Assembly (NCBI GenBank): GCA_964509425.1
Contig: CAZDWZ010000017.1
Span: forward strand, 8,117 to 72,116
Source of the DNA: CAZDWZ01 sp964509425
GTDB lineage: Bacteria; Bdellovibrionota_C; UBA2361; SZUA-149; CAZDWZ01
Direction: 5' to 3'
DNA: 64,000 nt
This document shows, piece by piece, positions 32,907 through 41,934 of this stretch. A program made the translations under genes and the position numbers. The notes beneath the pieces were generated by a model that did no database searches, was not told the DNA's origin, and saw nothing but the letters and a program-made list of their open reading frames with translations. Within the stretch, counting starts at the first letter, position 1. Each line of letters starts with the position of its first letter.

Positions 32907-34093
32907 GAAGCCGGAGCAATCGGCAATACCGATTTACGGCCGGATTGTGTTGCGAGCTGTCCGCAGGCTCCGCTGATGTCGTTGGCTTTCGACCAACGAA
33001 CGGTCGCATTCAGGCCCCGCTGGAGCAGCGTGTCTTGCCATCTTCCGATCGTCTCCCGCGAAGACGACTCAAATCCCAAGCCGCTGTTATTATTGTAGGG
33101 AATCAAATTTATCTTCACCGGAATTCCGCGGACCAGCGATGGAAGCCTCTCGAGGTCAGCGTCGCTGTCGTTTACGCCTCGCAACATCACGTACTCCATC
33201 GTGATCCGCTTTCTTGATCGGAGCGGATACTCGCGGAGCGTAGAAAGCAAGGTCTCAAGCGGCCACCGCTTATTGATCGGCATTATTCGAGAACGGACGT
33301 CGTCGGTCGTGGCATTGAGCGAGATCGCCAGATTGGCCCCTGCCCCACTCTCGCCGAAAGCTTTAATTGCGGGTACCAATCCGGACGTCGATACCGTAAT
33401 TTTTCTCGAAGAAAAATTGATACCGAGCTCGTCGTTCAGGAGCTTCACCGTCCGGGTCACATTCTGAAGATTGTGGAATGGCTCTCCCATCCCCATGAAA
33501 ACGATATTTTGGAACTGCTCGGGTTTTTCCTTTTCTCCCGGAGAGTTTCGGAGCTCTTCGATCGCGTCTTGAACCGCGAGCACTTGTCCGATGATTTCAG
33601 AGGTCCTGAGGTGACGTTTGAGGCCCATCAGCCCGGTTCGGCAGAATTGGCAAGCGATCGCGCATCCAACCTGCGACGAGATACACAGAGTATATCTCGT
33701 CGGTTGCTTGATCAGTACCGACTCGATCAGTGCTCCGTCATTCATTCGGAAAAGGAATTTCCGCGATCCATCGGAGGAGAGCAGAACGGTGTCGACCTCC
33801 GGCCGATAAATACGGAATTTACTTTCGAGCCGTTCGCGGAGCTCTCGAGAGACGTTCGTCATTTCTGAAAACGATTTAACGCGAAACCGGTACACCCACT
33901 GGATGATTTGTTTTGCGCGGTATCCGGGAAGTCCGAAATCTTTCTCGAGGAGCTCGGCAAGCTCGTCACGATCGAAGTCGAGAAGCTCGAGGCGTTCCTC
34001 TTTGAGGTTCTCGCTCTCTACGTGCGGCGGCTCTTCCAGAGAACATTCTGGAGCCGTGGAAGCGCCGGTTTTGGCAAGCTGCGAAGTGTCCAT
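32903..34093 (-). CDS. rlmN: 23S rRNA A2503 / tRNA A37 C2-methyltransferase (radical SAM)
   Basis: Product of 396 residues. The radical-SAM cluster motif is CAIACQFC within SSQVGCAIACQFCRTGLMGL. MGMGEPFHNLQNV is the second hallmark, and the C-terminal SGACGQLA holds the resolving Cys. RlmN methylates C2 of A2503 in 23S rRNA and A37 in some tRNAs. The N-terminal 40 residues (TSQLAKTGASTAPECSLEEP) are an extra hydrophilic extension relative to the usual start. The annotated frame begins with GTG at 34096, but ATG 34093 directly after is preferred. Member of the ndk-rlmN-mtnP run. Confidence 0.92.
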   Translation of the reverse strand: MDTSQLAKTGASTAPECSLEEPPHVESENLKEERLELLDFDRDELAELLEKDFGLPGYRAKQIIQWVYRFRVKSFSEMTNVSRELRERLESKFRIYRPEVDTVLLSSDGSRKFLFRMNDGALIESVLIKQPTRYTLCISSQVGCAIACQFCRTGLMGLKRHLRTSEIIGQVLAVQDAIEELRNSPGEKEKPEQFQNIVFMGMGEPFHNLQNVTRTVKLLNDELGINFSSRKITVSTSGLVPAIKAFGESGAGANLAISLNATTDDVRSRIMPINKRWPLETLLSTLREYPLRSRKRITMEYVMLRGVNDSDADLERLPSLVRGIPVKINLIPYNNNSGLGFESSSRETIGRWQDTLLQRGLNATVRWSKANDISGACGQLATQSGRKSVLPIAPAS

Positions 34094-34117
34094 CACCGGT
34101 TTCCGCCTCGACTGTTA

Positions 34118-34531
34118 TTAGCGGAGCTCAGGAAAGAAGAACGAAACTTCAATCTGTGCGTTTTCTGCGCTGTCGGAGCCGTGAACGGCATTGGCATCGA
34201 TGCTATCAGCGAAGTCCGCGCGGATCGTTCCTGCTTCAGCCTTCTTCGGATCGGTCGCTCCCATCAACTCACGATTCTTCAAAACGGCGTTTGGGCCTTC
34301 GAGAACCGAGACGAATACTGGTCCCGAGATCATGAAGCTGACGAGATCGTTAAAGAAGGGCCGCTCTTTGTGAACCGCGTAGAACTGACCTGCGAGGTTC
34401 TTGTCGAGCTGCATCATTTTCCCAGCGACGACCTTCAGGCCGGCATCTTCAAATCGGGTTAAAATCTTGCCGATGACATTCTTCTGAACCGCATCAGGCT
34501 TGATAATGGAAAGTGTTCGTTCTTTGTTCAT
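34118..34531 (-). CDS. ndk: Nucleoside-diphosphate kinase
   Basis: Product of 137 residues from ATG 34531 (MNKERTLSIIKPDAV), with AGGA at the right distance; the frame extends upstream but has no family similarity. NDK transfers the terminal phosphate between nucleoside triphosphates and diphosphates. Signatures are TLSIIKPDAVQKN, the loop MISGPVFVSVLEGPNAV, and the catalytic NAVHGSDSAENA with His. Length is close to the family norm. It lies downstream of sucD in the TCA operon, as in several Bdellovibrio-like and alphaproteobacterial genomes. Confidence 0.92.
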   Translation of the reverse strand: MNKERTLSIIKPDAVQKNVIGKILTRFEDAGLKVVAGKMMQLDKNLAGQFYAVHKERPFFNDLVSFMISGPVFVSVLEGPNAVLKNRELMGATDPKKAEAGTIRADFADSIDANAVHGSDSAENAQIEVSFFFPELR

Positions 34532-34701
34532 ATATCCTTTTCTCCAAATCCCTTGTCCGGGGCGCAAGGCCTCCGAGACTAAGGGGCTAATACATACAGC
34601 AACTTAATGGCAAAAACAAATCCCCTGAGCAGACGCTGATTTGGCCGGCTCTCCCGGTTTCTCAGCCTCAGGAATCTGGCCTTGAGCGCCCGAGCTCGGG
34701 G

Positions 34702-35571
34702 TTACTTCATGATCGATTTTACTTTGGCGCCCATTTCCGCCGGAGACCTGACGACATGGGCCTTCGCCGCCTCGAGGGCCGCGAATTTGGCCTCCGCCGT
34801 TCCCGATCCGCCGCTGATAATCGCACCAGCGTGACCCATGCGGCGGCCTTCTGGGGCAGTCGCACCGGCGATGAAGGCCACAACAGGCTTCTTGCCGTTC
34901 TCCTTTAACCACTCGGCCGCCGTTTCTTCGGCGTTTCCGCCAATCTCACCGATCATGACGATGATGTCGGTACCCGGATCCCGGTGGAACATCTCCAGGC
35001 AATCGATGAAGTTGGTTCCGTTTAGGGGATCTCCGCCGATGCCGACGCAGGAGCTCTGGCCGATCTTGAGCTTTGAAAGTTGTCCGACGGCTTCGTAGGT
35101 AAGAGTTCCCGAGCGGGAGACAACCCCGACGTTACCGGACATGTGAATGTGTCCCGGCATAATCCCGATTTTGCACTGACCGGGAGTGATCACTCCCGGA
35201 CAGTTTGGTCCTATGAGTCTCGTTTTCGTTGTCGCCAAGTAAGACTTCACTCGCAGCATGTCGAGAACCGGTATCCCTTCGGTAATGCAGATAACCAACG
35301 GAATTTCCGCGTCTGCAGCTTCGATGATGGCGTCCGCCGCGAATGGAGGCGGAACATAAATGACGCTCGCGTTTGCGCCGGTGTGCTTTACGGCATCGAG
35401 AACGGTGTCATACACAGGAATCCCCTCTACCGAGGTTCCCCCTTTACCCGGGCTAACACCCGCAACCATCTGTGTGCCGTACTCTTTGCAAGCCTTCGTG
35501 TGGAACAACCCGGTTTTTCCGGTCATTCCTTGGGTGACGACCTTTGTATTTTTGTCTACGAGAATTGCCAT
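34702..35571 (-). CDS. sucD: Succinyl-CoA ligase alpha subunit
   Basis: Product of 289 residues, normal for the alpha subunit. The CoA-binding Rossmann part begins MAILVDKNTKVVTQGMTGKT, with VAGVSPGKGG. The nucleotide segment includes LIGPNCPGVITPGQCKIGIM, and the phosphorylated active-site His lies in GRRMGHAGAIISGGSG. With SucC it converts succinyl-CoA to succinate with substrate-level phosphorylation in the TCA cycle. It is encoded 66 bases downstream of sucC and 170 bases upstream of ndk. Confidence 0.95.
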   Translation of the reverse strand: MAILVDKNTKVVTQGMTGKTGLFHTKACKEYGTQMVAGVSPGKGGTSVEGIPVYDTVLDAVKHTGANASVIYVPPPFAADAIIEAADAEIPLVICITEGIPVLDMLRVKSYLATTKTRLIGPNCPGVITPGQCKIGIMPGHIHMSGNVGVVSRSGTLTYEAVGQLSKLKIGQSSCVGIGGDPLNGTNFIDCLEMFHRDPGTDIIVMIGEIGGNAEETAAEWLKENGKKPVVAFIAGATAPEGRRMGHAGAIISGGSGTAEAKFAALEAAKAHVVRSPAEMGAKVKSIMK

Positions 35572-35637
35572 AATTACTTTAAATCCACCGCGTCCTGATT
35601 CTACGTTCGGCCTCGCCCTGCGTGCCGCACAAATGCC

Positions 35638-36798
35638 CTAGCGAACCGCCTGCACAATTTTCTCGGCGGCATCCGCCATGTCGTTTGCTGCGATAATCTT
35701 GAGTCCGGACTTGGCGAGGAGCTCCTTTCCAAGCTCGACATTTGTCCCTTCGAGGCGCGCGACCACGGGAACCTTAAGATCCAGCGTCTTTGCGGCTTCG
35801 ATAATTCCGCTGGCGATTACGTCGCAACGCATGATTCCGCCGAAGATGTTCACCAACACCCCTTTTACAGACGCGTCCTTCAGAATCAATTTGAACGCTT
35901 CGGTAACTTGCTGTGCGTTTGCTCCACCACCGACATCGAGAAAGTTCGCCGGTTCTCCGCCTGCTTGCTGGATCATGTCCATTGTCGCCATGGCGAGTCC
36001 AGCTCCGTTTACCATGCAACCGATGTTTCCGCTTAATGCGACGTAGTTGATCCCAACTTCCGCAGCGCGAATTTCGCGCTCGTCGATCTCATCATAGTCC
36101 AGAAAGTTGAAACTCTCCTTCTGACGGAACAGCGCGTTGTCGTCGATCGAAACTTTAGCGTCCAGGCAAATGAATCCGCCCTCCGCAGTCTCGATCAAGG
36201 GGTTCACTTCGAGCAGCGAACAATCGAGACCAACAAACGCTTTGTAAAGGTTTTTGACGACTGCGCTGAAGGCAGAGGTTTTCTCTTTTTCCACTCCAAG
36301 AAAATGTCCGATCTTCCGGCAGTGAAAGTCCTGGAGCCCGCTTTCCGGTTTGACCAAGACAGTGAGCACTTTCTCAGGATGCTTTTCAGCGACTTCTTCA
36401 ATCTCCACGCCGCCTTCCCGGCTGGCGATGAAAGCGATTGCTCCCGCAGCGCGGTCCACAATCAAGCTCAGGTAACACTCCCGCTTGATATTTACGCCCT
36501 GCTCAATCCAGACTTTTCGCACGAGCTTTCCTTCAGCGCCCGTCTGTGGAGTGACGAGAGTCATTCCGAGGATCTTTTCGGCTACGGCGTACGCTTCGTC
36601 GGGTGACTTCGCGAGCTTCACACCGCCGGCTTTTCCGCGGCCGCCCGCGTGCACTTGTGCTTTTACGACACAAACTCCGCTTCCGAGATTGACCGCAGCC
36701 TTCTGCGCTTCACGTGGAGTGTAGGCCAGGAAGCCGTTGAGCAAAGGAATATCGTATTTTCTGAGAAGCGCCTTCGCTTGGTACTCGTGCAGGTTCAT
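35638..36798 (-). CDS. sucC: Succinyl-CoA ligase beta subunit (ADP/GDP-forming)
   Basis: Product of 386 residues, typical length. The ATP-grasp N-terminus is MNLHEYQAKALLRKYDIPLL and VKAQVHAGGRGKAGGVKLAK. The metal and nucleotide loops appear in LLEVNPLIETAEGGFICLDA, and NGAGLAMATMDMIQQAGGEP with VNIFGGIMRCDVIASGI marks the C-terminal domain. It lies between mdh and sucD in the TCA operon. The ribosome site is AAGGAA, 11 bases before ATG. Confidence 0.95.
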   Translation of the reverse strand: MNLHEYQAKALLRKYDIPLLNGFLAYTPREAQKAAVNLGSGVCVVKAQVHAGGRGKAGGVKLAKSPDEAYAVAEKILGMTLVTPQTGAEGKLVRKVWIEQGVNIKRECYLSLIVDRAAGAIAFIASREGGVEIEEVAEKHPEKVLTVLVKPESGLQDFHCRKIGHFLGVEKEKTSAFSAVVKNLYKAFVGLDCSLLEVNPLIETAEGGFICLDAKVSIDDNALFRQKESFNFLDYDEIDEREIRAAEVGINYVALSGNIGCMVNGAGLAMATMDMIQQAGGEPANFLDVGGGANAQQVTEAFKLILKDASVKGVLVNIFGGIMRCDVIASGIIEAAKTLDLKVPVVARLEGTNVELGKELLAKSGLKIIAANDMADAAEKIVQAVR

Positions 36799-36858
36799 GG
36801 TTGTAGTCTTTCCTTTATTTCACTGATCGTTCAGATGTGTCCGGCGTTAAGAGTGCCC

Positions 36859-37797
36859 CTACTTCGGCAGAGCCGCGACCAACTCGCGAACGCGCGAAGC
36901 ACTGACCGACAGCGCCTCTTGTTCTTCAGAAGTGAGCTTGAGCTCGACAATTCGCTCAATACCACCGGCACCGATAATCGCCGGAACGCCGAGATAAATT
37001 CCAGAATGTCCGTACTGACCACTCAGCAGGGCAGCGCATGCGAGAAGTTTCTTCTGATCCTTCAGGTAGCTCTCCGCCATTTCAATCGCACCGGCTGCCG
37101 GTGAGCAGAAGGCCGAACCAGATTTTAGGAGTGAGAGCACTTCAGCACCTGCACCGCGGACTCTCTTTTCGATTTGGTCGAGTTCAGTAGCGGCGAGCAT
37201 CTGTGAAACGGGAACGCCGTCAACGGTCGTGGCCGAGCGGATCGGAACCATGTCGTCGCCGTGACCGCCGAGCACCAATGCGCGAACGGATGCCGCGGAA
37301 ACATTCAGCGCGGATGCGAGAAATGATCGATAGCGCGCGGAGTCAAGGACACCCGCCATGCCGACGACGCGCTCGGGCGGAAGCCCCGACTCACGTTGGC
37401 AGAGCGTGACCATTGCGTCGAGTGGATTTGAAACCACGATGACGAAGCTGTCTGGGGCGTGAGCTTTAATTCCCGCAGCAACACTCTTCATGATGTTTGC
37501 GTTTGTTCCCAGGAGATCGTCCCGGCTCATTCCCGGCTTCCGGGGAACTCCCGCCGTCACGATGACAACATCTGATCCGGCGATATCTTTGTAGTCGTTT
37601 GTTCCGGACACTCGGGAGGAGATACCGAACACCGGCGCTGCGTGCGAGATATCGAGAGCTTTGCCCTGCGGGACGCCCTCAACGATGTCGAACAACACGA
37701 CATCTCCGAGCTCCTTCATGCAGGCAATCAGCGCGAGCGCGCCACCGATATTTCCGCCGCCAATTAATGCGATTTTCTTTCTAGTGGTATGAGACAT
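36859..37797 (-). CDS. mdh: Malate dehydrogenase (LDH-like type)
   Basis: Product of 312 residues. The NAD site is KKIALIGGGNIGGALALIA, the substrate loop VPRKPGMSRDDLLGTNA, and the catalytic Asp/His are in AGVLDSARYRSFLAS and VLGGHGDDMVPIRS. Arg in the VPRKPG loop indicates malate rather than lactate. It belongs to the LDH-like MDH group common in alphaproteobacteria and related lineages. First gene of the mdh-sucC-sucD-ndk operon, with an AAGG ribosome site and a promoter-like pair upstream. Confidence 0.93.
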   Translation of the reverse strand: MSHTTRKKIALIGGGNIGGALALIACMKELGDVVLFDIVEGVPQGKALDISHAAPVFGISSRVSGTNDYKDIAGSDVVIVTAGVPRKPGMSRDDLLGTNANIMKSVAAGIKAHAPDSFVIVVSNPLDAMVTLCQRESGLPPERVVGMAGVLDSARYRSFLASALNVSAASVRALVLGGHGDDMVPIRSATTVDGVPVSQMLAATELDQIEKRVRGAGAEVLSLLKSGSAFCSPAAGAIEMAESYLKDQKKLLACAALLSGQYGHSGIYLGVPAIIGAGGIERIVELKLTSEEQEALSVSASRVRELVAALPK

Positions 37798-37837
37798 GGG
37801 AAACCTTACGCTAGCTTACAACATGAAAATTGTGGGC

Positions 37838-37866
37838 TGTTTAACGGTTTTATTGCGGATGGTCAA
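37838..37866 (-). promoter_or_regulatory. Putative promoter of the mdh-suc operon
   Basis: Read leftwards: TTGACC (37861-37866), a 17-base spacer, then TAAACA (37838-37843), about 41 bases before the mdh ATG. The -35 is close to consensus and the -10 is weak. It is the best candidate in the 450-base gap between minE and mdh. Confidence 0.4.
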
Positions 37867-38096
37867 TGGATTAGGCGCTGCGGAATTCCCAAACCCAGTG
37901 AAAACCGAAGTGAGACGAGAGCGCGAACGTGAGCGCGGCAAACTCCTCTAATTCCCTGCGCAAAATTCGCTGTGGAGAAGTGCTGCGGAGAACGCGTCGT
38001 TGGCGATGACTGGTTTCAGTCACTCGAGACCAAAAAAGAGAATTCTAAAAATCAGAATGACAGGGTTTGGGGAGCAAAAAGCGAGAATCGGCATCA

Positions 38097-38138
38097 CAGC
38101 GAAAAGAGAGCAGCGAAAAGAAAGCAGCGAAAAGAAAG
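38097..38138. repeat. Three tandem purine-rich 14-mers in the minE-mdh gap
   Basis: CAGCGAAAAGAGAG, CAGCGAAAAGAAAG and CAGCGAAAAGAAAG follow each other exactly, and a degenerate fourth copy (CAGCGAGAGCGAGAAAG) begins at 38141. The whole gap (37798-38247) holds no credible gene. It also contains a TGACTG-GTTT-CAGTCA hairpin near 38007-38022 and is strikingly purine-rich on the + strand. Role unknown; leader, terminator region or replication slippage remnant. Confidence 0.6.
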
Positions 38139-38247
38139 CACAGCGAGAGCGAGAAAGGGTTACTGCAATCGAAAGGACTGCAAGCCAAACGCAAGCTGAG
38201 AATGGAGGCTGAGCGTCGAAGCTTGCGTCCGCCTAAGGTGTCGTTCG

Positions 38248-38541
38248 TTATCCAGCCGCCTCCGCCAACCGCTTCTCTTTTCGAGTCCTGGTGACGATAG
38301 GAGTGTTGATAACGAGTGCCGTTGCATTGCTGGTTCGTTGCCACTCGACTTGGAGATTTCGCTTCTCGAGCACAAAGTACTTGGAGATTACTTCGAGCAA
38401 GTCTCGCTTGAAGAAATCCATGTCCTGAGCATCGAGGCCCGAACGATCCTGGACGAGCACCATCTGCAGACGGTTCTTGGCGGTCTCTTTGGAGAAACGC
38501 CCACCGATAATTGATTTTAACCCCTCAAACACCGCCGTCAT
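38248..38541 (-). CDS. minE: Cell-division topological specificity factor MinE
   Basis: Product of 97 residues, last of the minCDE operon. The N-terminal MinD-contact helix is ETAKNRLQMVLVQDRSGL, followed by the conserved MDFFKRDLLEVISKYF segment and EKRNLQVEWQRTSNATALVI forming the dimerisation strands. MinE triggers MinD ATP hydrolysis and drives pole-to-pole oscillation. The basic C-terminal tail (RTRKEKRLAEAAG) is somewhat longer than usual. Confidence 0.92.
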   Translation of the reverse strand: MTAVFEGLKSIIGGRFSKETAKNRLQMVLVQDRSGLDAQDMDFFKRDLLEVISKYFVLEKRNLQVEWQRTSNATALVINTPIVTRTRKEKRLAEAAG

Positions 38542-38601
38542 GCTCCATAGTTAGGGTTACACATAACTCACCTCACACCACCCCACCAGAGAGAATTTGC
38601 A

Positions 38602-39396
38602 TCAGGCCGCGCGCAGTCTTTTGCCGAGACGCGCCCAAATGCTTTCACTCAACTCAAACTCCTCCTCGGGCACGTTCGCTCCGATCAACCGATCGGCAAT
38701 AGAGAGAAACGATTTTCCGACTTTTGATTTGGAGTTGTAAACGACTGGTTCTCCGGTATTCGCCGATACGACGATGTCGTTGTCTCGAAGAATCATTCCG
38801 ATTTGAGAAACACCGAGAATTTCGATGACATCCTGCGGAGACATCATGTCTCCTTTTCTCACCATGTCGCGATCAACGCGATTGATGATGAGCTGGGCAT
38901 CTAAGCTCTGCGCAGAGAGGAGTCCAATCACTCGGTCCGCATCTCGCACGGATGCGACTTCAGGAGTCGTGACAATAATAGCGTCATCAGCTCCGGCACA
39001 CGCGTTTCGGAACCCTTGCTCGATACCCGCCGGTGAATCGATGATGACGAAGTGAAACTCTTGCTTAAACTTCCGCACCATATCCCCCATTTCCTGCGGG
39101 GTAACGACGTCCTTATCGTCGGTTTGCGATGCGGGAAGCAGGAACAAGTTGTTTGAGCGCTTCGATTTGATGATCGCCTGCTGCGGTTTGCACGCTCCCT
39201 TGATGACGTCAACGAGGTTGAAAACGATGCGGTTCTCAAGCCCCATGATGACATCGAGGTTTCTGAGTCCGATGTCAGCGTCGATTACGAGAACGCGTTT
39301 TCCCCGGAGGGACAAAGCGGCCCCGAGGTTCGCGGTGGTAGTGGTCTTTCCGACGCCGCCCTTTCCCGAAGTAATTACTATAGCCCTGCCTGTCAT
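38602..39396 (-). CDS. minD: Septum-site determining ATPase MinD
   Basis: Product of 264 residues from ATG 39396 (MTGRAIVITSGKGGVGKTTT), with a strong TAGGAGG site; an upstream in-frame extension lacks any family similarity. Deviant Walker A is GKGGVGKTT. VLVIDADIGLRNLDVIMGLE and FVIIDSPAGIEQG are the other ATPase motifs. The C-terminal amphipathic membrane-targeting helix is SIWARLGKRLRAA. MinD-ATP binds the membrane and recruits MinC and MinE. It lies 60 bases before minE. Confidence 0.95.
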   Translation of the reverse strand: MTGRAIVITSGKGGVGKTTTTANLGAALSLRGKRVLVIDADIGLRNLDVIMGLENRIVFNLVDVIKGACKPQQAIIKSKRSNNLFLLPASQTDDKDVVTPQEMGDMVRKFKQEFHFVIIDSPAGIEQGFRNACAGADDAIIVTTPEVASVRDADRVIGLLSAQSLDAQLIINRVDRDMVRKGDMMSPQDVIEILGVSQIGMILRDNDIVVSANTGEPVVYNSKSKVGKSFLSIADRLIGANVPEEEFELSESIWARLGKRLRAA

Positions 39397-39446
39397 ACGC
39401 CTCCTACGGCCAAGAAGAGAAAGCCTGTTGGTCTCTGAAAAATTCT

Positions 39447-40757
39447 CTAACGAAGCTTCTTTCCCCACATCATTCGTGGGTTGTATGCTTCGACAATAAT
39501 CCGTCTATTTTCTATTCGCGCGATCTCCGCACCACGAACCACTTCCTCGCTGCCCCGCGAAAGCACCGAGCCGATACGGAGTTGCATGGGTTGCATGTGA
39601 AGAGCGATGATTACCCGATCGAACGCGTCGTCGTCGTATGCCGATGCGTGGGCGGTTCCCTTCAAACTGCCGAGCACGATGATATCGCCGCCCGCAACGA
39701 GGTCGGCACCTGGATTGACGTCTCCAATGACGACCAGTGAAAATGGAGTTTCCACTCGTTGGCCGGAACGGAGCGTGCCGAAGAGGATCTTCGCATTTGC
39801 CTCATCCTCGTAAAAGAGGTCTGGGCCGCCCAGCATTCGAGCCATCTGACTGGCCACCCGGCGTGCGGATGACACTCCGGAGTCCTTCTCAAACTCGCCG
39901 GAGTCCGACATGCGGGCTCCGCCTTCGTTTCTTCGGAGTTCTCCGAGGCCGAATTCTTCAAGACCTTCAAGTCCGAGTTCTGCAAATGCCATTTCTCGGC
40001 TTCTTTCTCCGCTATCCATTTTTGAGCTTCCTCGACCTGAGCCTTCCCGTCCTCGATGATCCGTCAAACCAACTCCTCCACCCGCAACCGCATCGGATGC
40101 TCCGATTCTTTCCCTAAGTGCCTTTCCGAACTCCGTCCTCGCGAGCAACTCGGCACGAGTCAACTCAGACTTCAAATTGTCCGCCCGTCCGGCCTCACCG
40201 CGAATCGGTTCCCGCCCCGCATCCGCCTTTGCGGCTTCCGAATCTTGAAACAGATTAATCGTGCTGCCTCGTTGAACTCCCCCCGGTCTCCCCTCCGCGG
40301 AGCTTCTTCCCTCGACGGCGAATCTTCTACGTCGTGTCACCACGGTGAGACCGTATTGTGCGCGAAGCGCATCGCCGAGCTCCTTCGCCTGCTCGGGTGC
40401 CGGGAGCCGGTCGATCCATTCGATCGAAACTTCTCCGCCTTCAAAAAATTTTTTCCGCCCGCCGAGGAAGTGTTCGAGCTCCGCGCGGATAATTGACCAG
40501 TCACTCTTTCCGTCGATGCGAAGTACGAGGCCGTGTTCGGTTCCTCTCGCAGTGACCACGCGCGACTCCTGATCTTTCTCGCCCGACTCAAGCCCGGCGT
40601 TCAGCTCGCCCGCGATCGCCGAGCTTTGAATCGCAGCACTTTGCAGTGCAGGGTTATCAAGAAAATTAGATCCTTCGGGGAAATTGGGATGACTGGGGGT
40701 TGCCGTTTCGGGATCAACAAAGACATCGCCAATTCCACTTCCTCCCTCAACCGGCAT
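39447..40757 (-). CDS. minC: Septum-site inhibitor MinC with an extended linker
   Basis: Product of 436 residues, nearly twice the usual size. An N-terminal extension of about 65 residues comes first. It is followed by the MinC N-domain (HGLVLRIDGKSDWSIIRAEL onward to about residue 150) and then about 175 residues of charged, Gly/Arg/Glu-rich sequence with no fold. The right-handed beta-helix C-domain ends the protein (SLVVIGDVNPGADLVAGGDI, then IIVLGSLKGTAHASAYDDDA). MinC blocks FtsZ polymerisation away from mid-cell. The operon order minC-minD-minE is standard, and the promoter-like pair lies about 45 bases upstream. Confidence 0.88.
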   Translation of the reverse strand: MPVEGGSGIGDVFVDPETATPSHPNFPEGSNFLDNPALQSAAIQSSAIAGELNAGLESGEKDQESRVVTARGTEHGLVLRIDGKSDWSIIRAELEHFLGGRKKFFEGGEVSIEWIDRLPAPEQAKELGDALRAQYGLTVVTRRRRFAVEGRSSAEGRPGGVQRGSTINLFQDSEAAKADAGREPIRGEAGRADNLKSELTRAELLARTEFGKALRERIGASDAVAGGGVGLTDHRGREGSGRGSSKMDSGERSREMAFAELGLEGLEEFGLGELRRNEGGARMSDSGEFEKDSGVSSARRVASQMARMLGGPDLFYEDEANAKILFGTLRSGQRVETPFSLVVIGDVNPGADLVAGGDIIVLGSLKGTAHASAYDDDAFDRVIIALHMQPMQLRIGSVLSRGSEEVVRGAEIARIENRRIIVEAYNPRMMWGKKLR

Positions 40758-40800
40758 GTGATCCGCCCCCTACGGCCTTCAGATAAATTACTTCAAATGA

Positions 40801-40827
40801 CTTATAGCAACGTCATTTTTGAGTCAA
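40801..40827 (-). promoter_or_regulatory. Putative promoter of minCDE
   Basis: Read leftwards: TTGACT (40822-40827), a 15-base spacer (slightly short) and TATAAG (40801-40806), about 43 bases before the minC ATG. GTTGAC one base upstream would give a 16-base spacer. Good boxes and correct position. Confidence 0.45.
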
Positions 40828-40867
40828 CAACAAAGGAGGGTGTTTTCAGGAATTTCTCGACGGCGCG

Positions 40868-41899
40868 CTAAAAGAGTTGGCTGATGCCAAGTTGAAATGC
40901 GACGTCGGTGGTTGAGCGAGACGGTGCGGGGTTCTCTCGCATGAGAAACGAGATGAATGTCGAGTCGGTTGCCCGGAACTTCGCACCGACATCGAGGTAA
41001 ATTTGGTAATCGGGAAATCGTTCAATGTTTTCGAGAAACGCTCCGCCGGCGTTCAGGCCGAGATACGCGGAGAATCGTTCGCTGAAGAAATAGGACGATC
41101 CGATAAAGCCTCTGAATTGTTGGCGCCTGAATTGCAGCGCACCGAACCAAGGATCGGTAAGGTAGTTGAATCCGAATCCTGAGTAGAACCAGAATGACGA
41201 GGGGCGGTACGAAGCGAGCATGGCCGCACCGAGATCGGCGCCCGATGCGCTGAATCCGCTCCGGCCGGTGGGCAGTCCGACGGAGAGCTGGGTCGTCAGC
41301 GTTACTTCAGCGGAATGATACAATCGATACTTTCCAGATAGTTGACCATCGGTGAGCCCGGTGCCGCGACGGGTTTCGACAAACTTTCCACCGTCACGCG
41401 TATCTCCTTCGAGGACGAACTCGTCATCGGGAACAAACTGGCGCGGACCTCTCGGCATCCCAAACATCCGGTGCCAATTATCAATTGCGCGATCAGTAAA
41501 ACCCGCGCCTCTCCAAAGAAGCGGCTGGTCGATCGAGAGCTCAAAATCTTCAGCGATGCCGACACTTAGAGATGGTCTGAGCTGTCTGGTCTCGGCATCA
41601 AAGAGGAACGTCCCCTTCCGCCGGTTCACGGTGTTCGCCCAGTTTCCATCGAGGCTAAATCGCATCACGCCCGGCGGAAGAACCGCGGCGGTAGTCGGAT
41701 AGAAGGTTCGATGGATCAGCTCTAGCGGCTGTTGGTTGAAACTTTCGATTGGAGCGCCAAGCTCTTCGGCAACTTCGGGCCTCAGGCCAAAGTAGGAACC
41801 CTGATTCGTCTCCGCTCGGGCAGCCCAGGGGGCAATGCTCAGGAGCCCGTAGAACAAGAACACGAGAAGCAATAGACTGCCTGCTCGGAAATTCCTCAC
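40868..41899 (-). CDS. Outer-membrane beta-barrel protein (DUF3187-like)
   Basis: Product of 343 residues, GTG start. A signal peptide (SLLLLVFLFYGLLSIAPWAA, then RAE) is followed by alternating amphipathic strands rich in Phe, Tyr and Gly, such as YSGFGFNYLTDPWFGALQFR, and a C-terminal aromatic residue (GISQLF) typical of BAM-assembled barrels. The order FELSIDQPLLWRGAGFTDRA then DNWHRMFGMP fits the DUF3187 family pattern as I know it. Function unknown. It lies 110 bases upstream of minC and 35 downstream of the cyclophilin. Confidence 0.75.
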   Translation of the reverse strand: MRNFRAGSLLLLVFLFYGLLSIAPWAARAETNQGSYFGLRPEVAEELGAPIESFNQQPLELIHRTFYPTTAAVLPPGVMRFSLDGNWANTVNRRKGTFLFDAETRQLRPSLSVGIAEDFELSIDQPLLWRGAGFTDRAIDNWHRMFGMPRGPRQFVPDDEFVLEGDTRDGGKFVETRRGTGLTDGQLSGKYRLYHSAEVTLTTQLSVGLPTGRSGFSASGADLGAAMLASYRPSSFWFYSGFGFNYLTDPWFGALQFRRQQFRGFIGSSYFFSERFSAYLGLNAGGAFLENIERFPDYQIYLDVGAKFRATDSTFISFLMRENPAPSRSTTDVAFQLGISQLF

Positions 41900-41934
41900 A
41901 ACGGACCCCGGAGAATCTTAAATTCGCGTCTCGC

